Assembly (NCBI GenBank): GCA_963662175.1
Contig: OY759217.1
Span: forward strand, 52,490,108-52,554,107
Reading direction: 5' to 3'
Source: Aradus depressus
Taxonomy: Eukaryota; Arthropoda; Insecta; Hemiptera; Aradidae
DNA: 64,000 nucleotides
Part shown: in pieces, positions 1 to 10,095 of the stretch
How the letters are laid out: the number at the start of each line of letters is the position of its first letter
Numbering within the stretch: position 1 is the stretch's first letter
Notes under the pieces: generated by a model
What the model was told of the DNA's origin: nothing
Database searches by the model: none
What the model saw: the letters and a program-made list of their open reading frames with translations, nothing else
Program-made: the position numbers and the translations under genes

Positions 1-203
1 GACGTGGGAAGGGAGGAAAATGAGGTGGTGAGGGTGGAGGGGAGGGGCGATTCGCTCACCTGATCCACCTAATCTCTAATTAAATACTTCTATAATTCCT
101 AATAAATTTCTGATCAGGGATTTATGTGTCAGCATTTTTTTTTACTCAACTGAACATCAACTTTGTGACCGATTACATAACTTAACCTGTTGTACTCAAC
201 ATA
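1..203. other. Left-edge intergenic DNA
   Basis: The first 60 bases are purine-rich (G and A) and the rest is AT-rich. I see no gene or repeat structure here. Confidence 0.5.
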
Positions 204-807
204 CAGTAGAACCTCGATTATCCGGGGTAATGGGGGGAAGGGGGGGGGGGGGGGGGAGAGAGGGCGCACGGATAAATAAAAACCACGGTTAATCGAGAAA
301 CTTTTTATTTAACGAATTATTTATGTGTGTACATTGACAGGTTATAACGTTATCAGGGCTTGAAATAATATCTTTATATTAATCCTTCTTTGTTTTTTGC
401 GGTTTGAAATGATTTTCCTTAGTTCAGTTCTAACCACGGTTAATCGAGAAACTTTTTATTTAACGAATTATTTATGTGTGTACATTGACAGGTTATAACG
501 TTATCAGGGCTTGAAATAATATCTTTATATTAATCCTTCTTTGTTTTTTGCGGTTTGAAATGATTTTCCTTACTTCAGTTCTAAGTTTTCTCAAATTCAT
601 GACGTCATGGAAGTCAAAATTTTCCTGTTTGCAGAAGTTGAGGAGGACATGAACTGGTTCCATTGCTTGACTTGTCTGAATGTTTCCTTCTTTAGCACCA
701 AAACTGTCATCATTGTCACTCTACTCTGTTTCTAAGTTTCTAGGAACCTATACTTACTGCTTACACACCACGGTTATTCGCGAACAAGGCTAATCGAGGT
801 TCTACTG
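204..807. mobile_element. Non-autonomous pogo/Tigger-like DNA transposon (604 bp)
   Basis: The element starts with CAGTAGAACCTCGATTATCC at 204 and ends with the inverted form AATCGAGGTTCTACTG at 807. A TA dinucleotide flanks each end (202-203 and 808-809), as expected for Tc1/mariner/pogo target-site duplication. The CAGTAGAACCTCGATTA terminus is typical of pogo/Tigger-type elements (family knowledge). No transposase reading frame lies inside, so this is a non-autonomous, MITE-like copy. It contains a 17-base G run (240-256) and an internal 151-bp tandem duplication (281-582). The exact subfamily is not determined. Confidence 0.8.
281..582. repeat. 151-bp tandem duplication inside the 604-bp transposon
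   Basis: Two nearly identical copies, 281-431 and 432-582, each begin AACCACGGTTAATCGAGAAA. The only difference I noticed is one base near the 3' end (TTAGTTC versus TTACTTC). The near-identity means the duplication is recent compared with the age of the surrounding repeats. Confidence 0.9.
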
Positions 808-809
808 TA

Positions 810-1339
810 ACCGGAAAACAAAATTTATATCTGTGGAGAAGATAACCCACCATATTTAATATATTTTAATTGGATCAGAAATCTATGAAAATGAGTCCTA
901 TTATTTTAAAATAAAATCGACCTATTATAACTGAAGAAATGTGTATATCTTCACGATGTTTTTATAAGTGGGTTTAGAGTTTTTAAAGCTCGGAAAAAAA
1001 AACCGGAAAGATTGGGGAAAAACCCGAGATTGTTTTTTTTTCCAGGAAGCAAACAAAAAATCCTGGGAATATTTAAAAAGGTGTTACATGGTGATAAAAA
1101 TAAACATAATATTATATAATGGGAATAGTTTAATATAGAAGAAGGGTGTACGAAAATGGTGTGACTGACTATAGTTAGGTTAGGGCGCAGTCTGGTGGCA
1201 AGGCTATGTGACATGTATCCCAAAAGCCCTTCCAGGATTACTTTTCTATATTGACTGATATCAAGTTTCATATGAATATGAAAACTATGACTTGCCCAGA
1301 TGTACCAAGTATAGGGGCAGTTATGTAATCGGTCAAAAG
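810..1339. other. AT-rich intergenic stretch
   Basis: AT-rich sequence with no coding signal. A minus-strand open frame at 951-1271 has low-complexity content and no recognisable motif, so I do not call it a gene. Confidence 0.5.
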
Positions 1340-1470
1340 TTGGTCATCTATTGTATATTAACGCAAACCGTCGACTAGTCTTGGAGGGGGAGCGAAAAGT
1401 TAATTGATTAATTCGTTCTGGGGAAGTACATCTCCGGTGATCACTGACGCCTTTTTTTCATTCGAATCTG
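1340..1470 (+). repeat. Eroded copy of dispersed repeat family B
   Basis: Contains the family signature TTAATTGATTAATTCG, then GGGGAAGTACAT, then CCGGTGATCACTGACG. The same blocks recur in this order near 3075 and 19,290, and the tail also near 11,450. Together these copies define an old interspersed repeat related to the 144-bp monomer of the large array. Confidence 0.6.
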
Positions 1471-3054
1471 TTTGTAAAAAAACACATAAATACTATTTTA
1501 ATTAGAATAATTGGGTCATAACCCAATTTTTAAGTACAATATAAGCACAAAAAAACAAAATTTTCTCATTCATTCTCTCTAACACGATGGAACGTATCTA
1601 CTTGGTTCGTATTTCACTTAATTAAGAAATTAAATATACATCAAAATCGATAGGTACCAAAATATCGAAAATAAAACATTTTGCGAGGTTTTTCCCACTT
1701 AACCGTACACTGAGAACCACAATGCGCCGTGTTGGACATACCATGTTTACCAGGTTGATCACCTCAAGAAGCCGGCAGATCATGACTGGGCAGGGTACCT
1801 GAAGTGACAGGTTTCAGTAACTATCTACGACATATATACGTTGAATCCAAGCAAACCCCATCCCCAGCATCACTTTCTCCTTTCTAAAGGAAACCACTTT
1901 CTGTCCTGTCATTGCAACCAATTATAGAGTGCACTTCACAGGGTGCAGTTTGTGTATGCAGATTGGCTCAATCCTATGAGGGGAGTGAACGGACATTGTC
2001 TATCGTTCTGGGTGACAATCGTTAGAACAATTACATGAGGACAAGAGCAATCAGGAGGGACTTTCTAATGTCCATATTCGAGCGATCTATACAATAATTA
2101 GGATTTAAGTAGCGATAAGCCCTTGTAGGATTGCAGACAGAATATAGGATAAGGCATTCCAATATGTATTTGAATGTCCAATGCACTCGGAAAACATTCC
2201 CAAAATCTCGAATCTTAGCTTCGCGCAGGGCCGCATGGAGGGGGCAAATGAGGAAATTCGCCCCTGATTCCAGAGGTCCCCCCCCACTGTTCCTCCTCTT
2301 TCTTACTATATAGTTATAATTAATTTAAAATAAATAAGAACAATAAGTGCAAATTTCAAAAGGAAATACATTTTGATTGATAACGATAAAATTATAGACA
2401 TGTTATCATCTCAACGTCCAGTTGGTTTACCAGTGAGCATGCATCGGTTGTGTTCAGCCTCTGGAGGAGACAGAATAAACCATTTACTTAATCCAAATAT
2501 AAAGCACAAAATGGCGAAAGAAATCAGATTTGATGACGATAATTATATCTACAAAATGAAAAAGAGGGGGGGGGGGGGGGGGGGAAATCAAGTCAAAATA
2601 ATCATGTATTATTCTGTTGAAAAATACGTTATGTAAACCTATGCCACTGTTTTTATCTAACTTTTTTAGATTTTATGTTAATAAATAAATAAAATATTGA
2701 AATTTGTATGCCATTTTTATAGGCCCGTTTTCAGCTAACATTATAAGACACAAATATGTTCACTATTTCAGCTTGGAAGTTTCAAATTGCTAACATTTCT
2801 TCTATGGTAACTAATGTCTGACCAAAGACAGACACAACCGAAAAACAAGTTTTTTCTATCTTTCTTATACCATGGCATAAGGAAATATTGTAATCGTTCA
2901 AAAATCCGAGATCGAGTTTTTAATGAATTTTTTACAATTCAAGATCCCCTGAACCCGTTTTTCCATCAGATATCAATTTCTGAGACTGTATGTCTGACAG
3001 TTTGTGTGACTAAGTAGTTGAAACTTTGTGTGCCCTCTAAATCATAATTGCCTT
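1471..3054. other. Intergenic, no gene identified
   Basis: AT-rich DNA with a 19-base G homopolymer at 2566-2584. Short open frames at 2131-2313 and 2373-2636 have no recognisable domain, and the second runs through the G tract, so I do not call genes. Nothing else stands out. Confidence 0.5.
2566..2584. repeat. Homopolymer G tract (19 bases)
   Basis: Uninterrupted run of 19 G. It is one of four long G or C homopolymers in the first 21 kb. Its length may be unreliable in an assembly. Confidence 0.9.
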
Positions 3055-3135
3055 TGGAAGGAGAGTCAACACGTAATTGATTAATTCGTGTTGGGGAAGT
3101 ACAAATCCGATGATTCACCGACGACTTTTTATTCC
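3055..3135 (+). repeat. Eroded copy of dispersed repeat family B
   Basis: Carries TAATTGATTAATTCGTG, GGGGAAGTACA and GATTCACCGACGAC in the same order as at 1340-1470. It is followed by a poly-A stretch and, further on, a short CT microsatellite at 3252-3265. Confidence 0.6.
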
Positions 3136-3740
3136 TATAAAAAAAAAAAAAAAGTTTTTTTAAATTTTGTAAAGCTAACTTTGCGACAGGACTATCTGTT
3201 ATTCACAAAGCTCCGGGGGGAGGCTCCCCTAAACCCTCCCTCACTCACTCCCTCTCTCTCTCTCTATTACCAATTTGGCTGAAAATCATTAGTTGTATTA
3301 CTTTAACTCTCCCCAATCTTTGACCAATCACATAGCGCTCCCCGGTAAGTAAAACAAACTTCGAAATACATAACTTACAGCACATTCTGACTAAAAGTTC
3401 TAACTTCGGCTGCGGCCAATATCGTCCATAATCCTCTCCAATAAATCAAACCTATTGTACAAATTTATAATTTCGATATAAAGGTTAAACAAATGAATTA
3501 GTGAAGGAGCAGATATATTTGACTGTTGTGAATAAATTATATTTCTATCTATAATTCATGCATGTTATGCATTCATTTACATAATTCATAATTGCTTTGT
3601 CACTTCTCACGCAACCAATAACCAATCCTAAAGGCTACCATAAGGAAATATTCTTTAATAAAACTACTAATGGCATATTCCACACACACATATACAATTA
3701 CACTAGTTACTTATATATTATTACAGTTATATTTTATATA
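3136..3740. other. Intergenic with a short CT microsatellite
   Basis: Contains a CT dinucleotide run at about 3252-3265 and AT-rich filler. No gene is seen. Confidence 0.5.
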
Positions 3741-4270
3741 TAACTAGCTGACCCAACAGATGTCGTTCTGTCTAAAGCTATTGGACTGGATTTTTTTTTT
3801 ATTTCTTTTTTTTATTTGGAAGCACAGCATGTTCCATGTGCCTTGCAACAGCGGATGCCCTAGGTATTTTGTGCTTAAGAACGCTAGTGAGAGCTATTAT
3901 TTACCGTGCAACGGTGCACCTTCAAGGTAATACATGCTTAGGAAACCCCCCGTATTAAAATTAAAGCTATATCCCATCTTTAAGAAAGCTCCATGTGAGA
4001 TTCATTCAGCATTAATGCACCCCCGCCCCTCCCGTTCAAAAGGGTCACAGCCAATTTTTAAATATTGCTTTTGAAACTACTATTTAGGTATATGCTTGCC
4101 CTCCCCATACCTCCCACCCGTTGACAATTTTGAGACGTCACATATCCTTTTTTTGTTTTTGTCTTTTAAGAATACTACATGTGAAATTCCATGACAATCC
4201 GACCATTCGTTGATGAGCTACAACTATTTGATGCTACCTATGAGTTTTTCCTGTACTTAGAAGTCAAAAT
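3741..4270 (+). repeat. Dispersed relative of the large-array core
   Basis: Begins with AACTAGCTGACCCAACAGAT, a head motif I recognise as common in insect interspersed repeats (from memory, no search run). Further in are the blocks GAGACGTCACATATCC, CTACATGTGAAATTCCATGA and CAATCCGACCATT. They correspond in order to blocks of the 356-bp core of the array that starts near 21.8 kb (GTGACGTCGCACAC, CTACATATGAAATTTCATGA, CATTCCGACCATT). It appears to be a single unamplified copy of the element that seeded the core. The end points are approximate. Confidence 0.65.
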
Positions 4271-4431
4271 ATTGCAGTTTTTGACATTTAAAGTAATCTG
4301 TGAGACTTTTATAATAAAGTTACACTGATGAGCGCATGAGTTGAACAATTCTTTCTCGCGTAGTTCAATTTAAAAAGTTCAGGTGTCACACAATATAGAT
4401 TTATTTTTTAATCTCTCACAAAGACAAATAG

Positions 4432-4692
4432 AGCTATTCCCGATCTCTCGCATATCGCCACTTTGTTAAACTTAATATTTTAGTTGCCAAAAAAAACAAA
4501 GACACAAAACAAGAGGCCATATTTAAAGTGTTTGTCAACAAGGAGAGATACGAATTTGGCAGTCTGCCTGTGAAGCTAGAGGCTAACATTCACCCACGTT
4601 CATCATGCAACATCATACTTCTGTATAAAGCAAGCCTTACATCCTCATTCAAACTGCTTCTTCAAAGTGAGGTTGTGCTAACGGAAATTTGA
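4432..4692 (+). CDS. Possible exon or coding relic, no start codon
   Basis: An open frame of 86 codons without any methionine, closed by TGA at 4690-4692 and limited upstream by TAG. The second half reads like ordinary protein (for example KVFVNKERYEFGSLPVKLEA), with mixed hydrophobic and charged residues and no repeat structure. A possible splice acceptor (ATATTTTAG) lies near 4481, so it could be a terminal exon of about 70 codons. I recognise no family and see no matching upstream exon. An open frame of this size can arise by chance or from a dead transposon, so support is weak. Confidence 0.22.
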   Translation, partial: SYSRSLAYRHFVKLNILVAKKNKDTKQEAIFKVFVNKERYEFGSLPVKLEANIHPRSSCNIILLYKASLTSSFKLLLQSEVVLTEI

Positions 4693-4794
4693 GACTTGCA
4701 CAAGCTTAAAAGTTTACATTCAATGAAATCTGTCCTGCTAGATATTCATCTTGAGGCTGGTGCATCCAACTGAGCTTAAAAACGGATTGTTAGG

Positions 4795-4875
4795 TTTGTG
4801 CAAGCCTGGCGCGTTCACACCCCCAACTATCGATGCAACGAGTATATCGATACGAAATTTTCTATGACAATAATA
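4795..4875 (+). repeat. Short eroded copy of dispersed repeat family B
   Basis: The stretch with CGATGCAACGAGTATATCGA followed by TACGAAATTTTC parallels the 144-bp array monomer motif CGATGTAATGAATGTATCGA followed by CATCAAATTTCG. The similarity is limited to about 80 bases. Confidence 0.45.
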
Positions 4876-5079
4876 ATATTTATTTCCGTTAAACCATAAA
4901 ATTGTTATTGGATACGTCATAAGAATGTATACTTTAAAATAGCTTATAAAATAGATACATAAACAGATATTAACTCTTAAGAGTCTGACACACCTGGATT
5001 AGAATTAACAATTCTACTAAAAAATAAAATGAAATTAATAAATAAGTAAGTAATACAAGATCGTAAAAAAAGCGATCAT

Positions 5080-5245
5080 AGGAGGGGCGGCTCAACTCAA
5101 AAACCGTACAAACTGGCAAAGTAATGCATTCACCGATAATACATTTTTTATGAGGTTTAGAAGTCCTTATTGACTTCAAGCCGGGTCAAAGAGGAAGAAA
5201 GTTTAGAGGGAGAGTGAAAACTAAGTTGATTAGAAATTCACCGAC
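5080..5245 (+). repeat. Eroded copy of dispersed repeat family B
   Basis: Blocks in order are AGGGGCGGCTCAACTCAAAA, a diverged middle, AGAGGGAGAGTGAAAACT, TTGATTAGAAATTCACCGAC. The same order is seen at 11,225-11,475 and 19,180-19,345. No coding content. Confidence 0.5.
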
Positions 5246-6479
5246 TTTTTCAATTAAACTGAAAGTATAAGCAGGTAAGTCCATGAGCAGTTGTCCTGAG
5301 TAAGCTAGATGTATGCGCGAGCGAACCCAGCCACAGAGTTGAGCACCTTAAACTATTCCCTTATCAATAAAGCCATCAAGATTTATAGTTCCAGCAATTT
5401 CTACCTATAATTTTCCAAGTTTTTCACACCTTACACAAGAAACAAACACCAGTTTTTCCTAATTTCCCAAAAGACCCCCCTCCCCCCAGATCTCATCCCC
5501 ATCTTTACAGTGAGTTGTTATCCGTGTTGGTCACAAATTACATAACAGTAACAGGAGCAACAGTACTGTAACAGTTCTTTTTCTTTATCATTATTTTTCT
5601 CATACAACTTATTCCCCCTAATATTTACTATTTTTTTTTAACAAAAGGAACAGAATATTTTTAATATGACTGTTATTAGTGCTATCACTATAAAATAATC
5701 GATAATTAGATTTTCTGCAATGCTTATCAAAATTATTTTTCAAATGACTTCCGGATTTGTTTTTTCAGCTAAGAACGTATAATTTATTTTTCTCTTTTCA
5801 AATTATCAAAACGATTTATACATTATAAAAAAACTTTAAATTCGAGATAGCAAGCAGATGATGTTGGAAAAATGCATTCTGATAGCCAACTGTAACTTTA
5901 ATGAAAAAAAAAAAAAATTATTAATTTTTAAAAAGGCAGAAAATACGACCTAATCAGCTTTATCTTAATCAAGATAGGTTATATCATACGAAAATGAGCA
6001 GGCACACAGCTCATGTTATTACTGGCTACAATTTCTAGGCTCCTCATTTCGGTACATTCTGTAAATTAAGAATAAATCACATAATTCAGAATAATTATTA
6101 ATATAATATTTTTATTTGGAATACATTTCGATTGGAATAAACATTTAATGGGAAAGGAATATTTATTATCATTTGAAATATGTAAAATAAAATTGGTTTA
6201 ATTGACTTAAAAATAAAAAGTCTTTTTTAACTAGTTAATAAATGTGGAAATTAAGCTCAGAGCAAAATTCGAAAGAAAAAAAAAACATATAAATCCTGTC
6301 CTTAGTGATATTTGCAATTTTTTGCCATATTTAATGAACTTAATTAAATTTGGTGAATCTTCTTTTTTTATAAAATGGACATTGGATAATTATTAGAAGT
6401 CTTTAAAATAAAATGTAAATGATCTTCATACAGAAGATAATAAGAAAACATTTCAAATGTCACAACGAATTATCATATA
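5246..6479. other. AT-rich intergenic stretch
   Basis: Strongly AT-rich with several poly-A and poly-T runs. I see no reading frame, repeat boundary or RNA gene. Confidence 0.5.
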
Positions 6480-6973
6480 CCGTAATCCGGGGTTACTTTG
6501 ATCTTCCGGGGTAACTTTGATACAGCCACGTTTTTCAAATTCAAATCGTTTTGGCGGGCTCAATTCAGATCCTACTAACCCCCAGCTGGTTTCATAGTTA
6601 CGAGAGTTACACGTAGAGTGCAATGCACATCACATTTTGCTCCAATCTCTCAGCGTCTCTGTTACGAGTAGCCTTCGATTTCCGCTTTCGCCTAGGGTCG
6701 GGTGGTACACTTTTCGCGCCCTCTCCAACACTTAGGTCTTCCAAAGGTGTTTCTACCTTAGGTGGCATAGCAAATGAGATTATGCTGGCAAATCCAAGCA
6801 AAATGTGATGTGCATTGAAAATGTGAGCATTGCACTCTACGTGTAACTCTCGTAACTATGATACCAGCTGGGGGTTAGTAGGATCTGAATTGAGCCCGCC
6901 AAAACGATTTGAATTTGAAAAACGTGGCTGTATCAAAGTTACCCCGGAAGATCAAAGTAACCCCGGATTACGG
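6480..6973. mobile_element. Palindromic non-autonomous DNA transposon (494 bp)
   Basis: The left arm 6480-6640 (161 bp) and right arm 6798-6973 (176 bp) are reverse complements. The termini read CCGTAATCCGGGGTTACTTT outward-in, and a TA lies directly outside each end (6478-6479 and 6974-6975). The right arm is longer because of a 15-bp insertion next to the motif GATGTGCATTG. The 157-bp centre is open on the minus strand and encodes a basic, proline-containing stretch (within it PDPRRKRKSKATRNRDAERL) that may be a leftover of transposase coding sequence. Such long arms mark a fold-back type MITE of the Tc1/mariner/pogo superfamily; the subfamily is undetermined. Confidence 0.85.
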
Positions 6974-6975
6974 TA

Positions 6976-7145
6976 CTCGTATGTTGGACCCTTAAAGACG
7001 ACACCTATTGATTTTCAGACGAAATGGCTAAAGGAAAGAAGGGTTTGTTCAACTCAAAAATCCGTGGTAACTGCCAATGAAATAAATGTATCGACACGAA
7101 ATTTTATAGGTGCATTGAGAAGTTCCCGAATAAGACACATTATGA
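6976..7145 (+). repeat. Family B copy flanking the palindromic transposon
   Basis: Contains GACGACACCTATTGATTTTC, TTCAACTCAAAAATCC, GGTAACTGCCAATG and ATGTATCGACACGAAATTTT. These match, in order, the array monomer blocks TCAATTCAAAAATCC, ATAACTGCCGATG and ATGTATCGACATCAAATTT. The 494-bp transposon ends directly at its edge, so the insertion may have been into or beside this repeat. Confidence 0.6.
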
Positions 7146-7734
7146 TTTTTAGCCAAATTGGCCATTGCATCATAGAATACTTTTTTTTCAGAAAAGAGAA
7201 GATATAAAAACCTCACTTATCCGTTACAGACATTTGCCCACTAAACACATGTGGTTATGCCACTGGATCCAATCAATAACTTACATAATTTTCTTTGTAC
7301 ATTTTTTTTTTTTTTAAATAATTTCCACGGCGTCACGTATGTCCTTCAATGTAATTTTATCAAGACATGAAAACTGCACGCTCGAAACGAACGATATTCA
7401 CCATTTTATACGAAGCAATGGGCGTATTTTTGATACCAGTATGATTACTTCAAAATTTCATGTGTGGAATTATATTCAAGGCATTAATTTTTTTTTACTT
7501 CCACAGTCATACGATTTTAAGGAATCGGTCAGAAGTTCGAAGTTTTCACTGAAACCAGTTTTGCGACCCACTGATTCCGAAAATGGAAAAAATACTTCCT
7601 ATAGACAGTATATACCGTATGAACACAATAACAACCGATAAGAAATTGTATATATGTATCCTGAACCTCAAAGGACGACATCTATTAATTTTCAGCAGAA
7701 TCGGCCGAAGGGAAGGGGGAGCCAAGTATACGGT
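7146..7734. other. Old interspersed-repeat debris
   Basis: Contains poly-T runs and blocks such as GTTTTCACTGAAACC and CACTGATTCCGAAAAT that recur in diverged form near 12,810-12,860 (GTTTTCACTGGAATTCC, CTTGATTCCGAAATT). A further family B fragment lies at about 7650-7725 (GACGACATCTATTAATTTTC). No gene is supported. Confidence 0.45.
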
Positions 7735-8463
7735 AGTGTAGAAAGGAGACTCAAGTCAGAGGAGCCAAGGGAGGAGCACCAGGACAGGATCTCTGGAGGC
7801 CAGGAGGATGAAGAAAGGAGACAAGTCAGAGGAACCAAGGGAGGAGCACCAGGACAGGATCTCTGGAGGCCAGGAGGATGAAGAAAGGAGACTCAAGTCA
7901 GAGGAACCAAGGGAGGAGCACCAGGACAGGATCTCTGGAGGCCAGGAGGATGAAGAAAGGAGACTCAAGTCAGAGGAACCAAGGGAGGAGCACCAGGACA
8001 GGATCTCTGGAGGCCAGGAGGATGAAGAAAGGAGACTCAAGTCAGAGGAACCAAGGGAGGAGCACCAAGACAGGATCTCTGGAGGCCAGGAGGATGAAGA
8101 AAGGAGACTCAAGTCAGAGGAACCAAGGGAGGAGCACCAGGACAGGATCTCTGGAGGCCAGGAGGATGAAGAAAGGAGACTCAAGTCAGAGGAACCAAGG
8201 GAGGAGCACCAGGACAGGATCTCTGGAGGCCAGGAGGATGAAGAAAGGAGACTCAAGTCAGAGGAACCAAGGGAGGAGCACCAGGACAGGATCTCTGGAG
8301 GCCAGGAGGATGAAGAAAGGAGACTCAAGTCAGAGGAACCAAGGGAGGAGCACCAAGACAGGATCTCTGGAGGCCAGGAGGATGAAGAAAGGAGACTCAA
8401 GTCAGAGGAACCAAGGGAGGAGCACCAGGACAGGATCTCTGGAGGCCAGGAGAATGAAGAGCC
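7735..8463 (+). repeat. 72-bp minisatellite, 10 copies
   Basis: Ten tandem copies of a purine-rich unit containing GAGGAGCACCAGGACAGGAT. The second copy lacks two bases (GAGACAAGTC instead of GAGACTCAAGTC); all others keep a 72-bp period. The period is a multiple of three and the unit has no stop in several frames, so long open frames appear on both strands, for example one reading KSEEPREEHQDRISGGQEDE repeatedly. Copies differ by only a few substitutions, so it is a young expansion. I see no promoter, splice or domain evidence that it is translated. Confidence 0.95.
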
Positions 8464-8650
8464 TCCTCCCAAAATAATTTCCTGAACATATCGATATGAA
8501 ATTATATCCAAAACCTCATAAGGGCAACTAAGTTTTCGTTTTCTCTCAGAAATTGGCCGATTTGGTTGAAAATGGATAAATGCCTTAATCGGGGACTTCC
8601 CCTTAAGGCACCCCTGACTTGGGACCCTCTCCCTTAATGCTCCCTTCATG
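8464..8650. other. Eroded family B-like sequence between minisatellite and SINE
   Basis: Includes GAACATATCGATATGAAATT and TTTCTCTCAGAAATTGGCCG, which echo family B blocks. No gene is seen. Confidence 0.4.
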
Positions 8651-8945
8651 GTCACCGGTAGGAACTCAGTCGTATGCGTGCTTGCTTACTGAGCTCAAGA
8701 TCACGGGTTCGAAACTGAGCCGAGGCCCTTATGTTTTTTTTTTTATCTGGGAAGTGAAAACCCTTGAGCACGCCGCATGGGACGTTAAGTGATGGTTGTA
8801 CGATGACAAGATAAATACAAATTTAAGGTAGGCAAAATTTAAGACTCTCATAGTGGAGTCGGGCTCATGTTGACCAGAGCGGTAGTAGGCGATATGACCT
8901 CGAAGTCAAACTCAGATATCAATCACAATAACTCACTACAGTAAT
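8651..8945 (+). mobile_element. tRNA-derived SINE, copy 1
   Basis: The head resembles a tRNA. It has an A-box-like segment (GTAGGAACTCAGTCGTATGC), the shared block GCGTGCTTGCTTACTGAGCT, and a B box GGGTTCGAAACTGAGCC near 8705. A poly-T stretch follows, then a body with GAGCACGCCGCATGGGACGT, GTAGGCAAAATTTAAGACT and GGAGTCGGGCTCATGT. The same blocks occur in the same order at 10,801-11,129. The 3' boundary is approximate and I found no clear target-site duplication for this copy. Confidence 0.75.
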
Positions 8946-9600
8946 TGGAAGGAGTGGGATAGCACTAGCAGCTGAGTAGATGAATAAAAAAATTCAAAAA
9001 ATATATATATATAGAAAATAAATAACCTGAAATTCGTATATAGTGAAAGAATGGAGTAAGATGCAAGAAGGGTATCCAAGACATCAACTGCGGGATGCTG
9101 TCTGAAAACTGCGGCGGACGGAGGGTTGACAGTGGAGAGGGGGCGACCTGAAGAGGGGGGAGCTAGGGATGAATGGGGGGGCCTGGCTCATTCATAACCA
9201 GCCAGCACCTAGCCCAACGCATTACTTCACAAAAACAGTTAATTATTAAAAAGACAAGTAAAACAATGATAAACAAAAAAAAAAATTGTGTTTACTACAA
9301 CACATTATCAACAACAAACACTCATGACTATCAATAACAACTGAAACTCTCTCAAAAACGTGTTTTAATTTAATTTTGAAAAACAATTATAAATCAACAA
9401 CAATTATGAGTTTTCTTCGAATTACGAATTACGGGTCCATAACGAAAATGGGATCATTTCAAAAATGTGATCAGAAATTTTGAAACAATGCTTCTTATGT
9501 TTCCTTACTCGAATTTTCACACGATTACAATACTTACTTTAGAATGAAAGTTAAAAGAATGTAAAAATTGTTGACATTATGACTGTACCACACATGCGCT
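8946..9600. other. Intergenic, AT-rich with a GC-richer patch
   Basis: Contains a short AT dinucleotide run near 9001 and a G-rich patch at about 9100-9190. The rest is AT-rich. No gene or RNA is identified. Confidence 0.5.
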
Positions 9601-10095
9601 AATATCAAAGTATAAACACAATCTTCCGGGAATATGTACACATCTTGCGCTAAGATCAATGAATAAATACAATCCTACGGGAATATGTACCCATCATGCG
9701 CTAGGATCAATGAATAAATACAATCCTCCGGGAATATGTACCCATCATGCGCTAGGATCAATGAATAAATACAATCCTCCGGGAATATGTACCCATCATG
9801 CGCTAGGATCAATGAATAAATACAATCCTCCGGGAATATGTACCCATCATGCGCTAGGATCAATGAATAAATACAATCCTACGGGAATATGTACCCATCA
9901 TGCGCTAGGATCAATGAATAAATACAATCCTCCGGGAATATGTACACATCTTGCGCTAAGATCAATGAATAAATACAATCCTATGGGAATATGTACCCAT
10001 CATGCGCTAGGATCAATGAATAAATATAATCCTACGGGAATATGTACCCATCATGCGCTAAGATCAATGAATAAAAACAATCCTCCGGGAATATA
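9601..10095 (+). repeat. 51-bp minisatellite, about 10 copies
   Basis: Tandem unit built around AATACAATCCTCCGGGAATA, TGTACCCATCATGCGCTAGG and ATCAATGAATAA, with 51-bp spacing. The first copy (from about 9601) and the last are diverged, while the central ones are nearly identical. Variants alternate at two positions (CCTACGGG or CCTCCGGG; CCCATCATGCG or CACATCTTGCG). Its multiple-of-three period keeps a plus-strand frame open, which I regard as an artefact. Confidence 0.95.

Noticed and set aside
951..1271. 106-codon minus-strand frame
   Set aside because: Low-complexity, phenylalanine- and leucine-rich content with no motif; typical of chance frames in AT-rich DNA.
7756..8655. 299-codon minus-strand frame and 225-codon plus-strand frame over the 72-bp minisatellite
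   Set aside because: Several frames on both strands are open at once because of the 72-bp period. No start context, introns, domain or conserved flanking coding sequence supports one of them.
8651..8730. tRNA gene suggested by A and B boxes
   Set aside because: The cloverleaf arms do not pair and the sequence continues into a repeated SINE body, so it is a SINE head rather than a tRNA gene.
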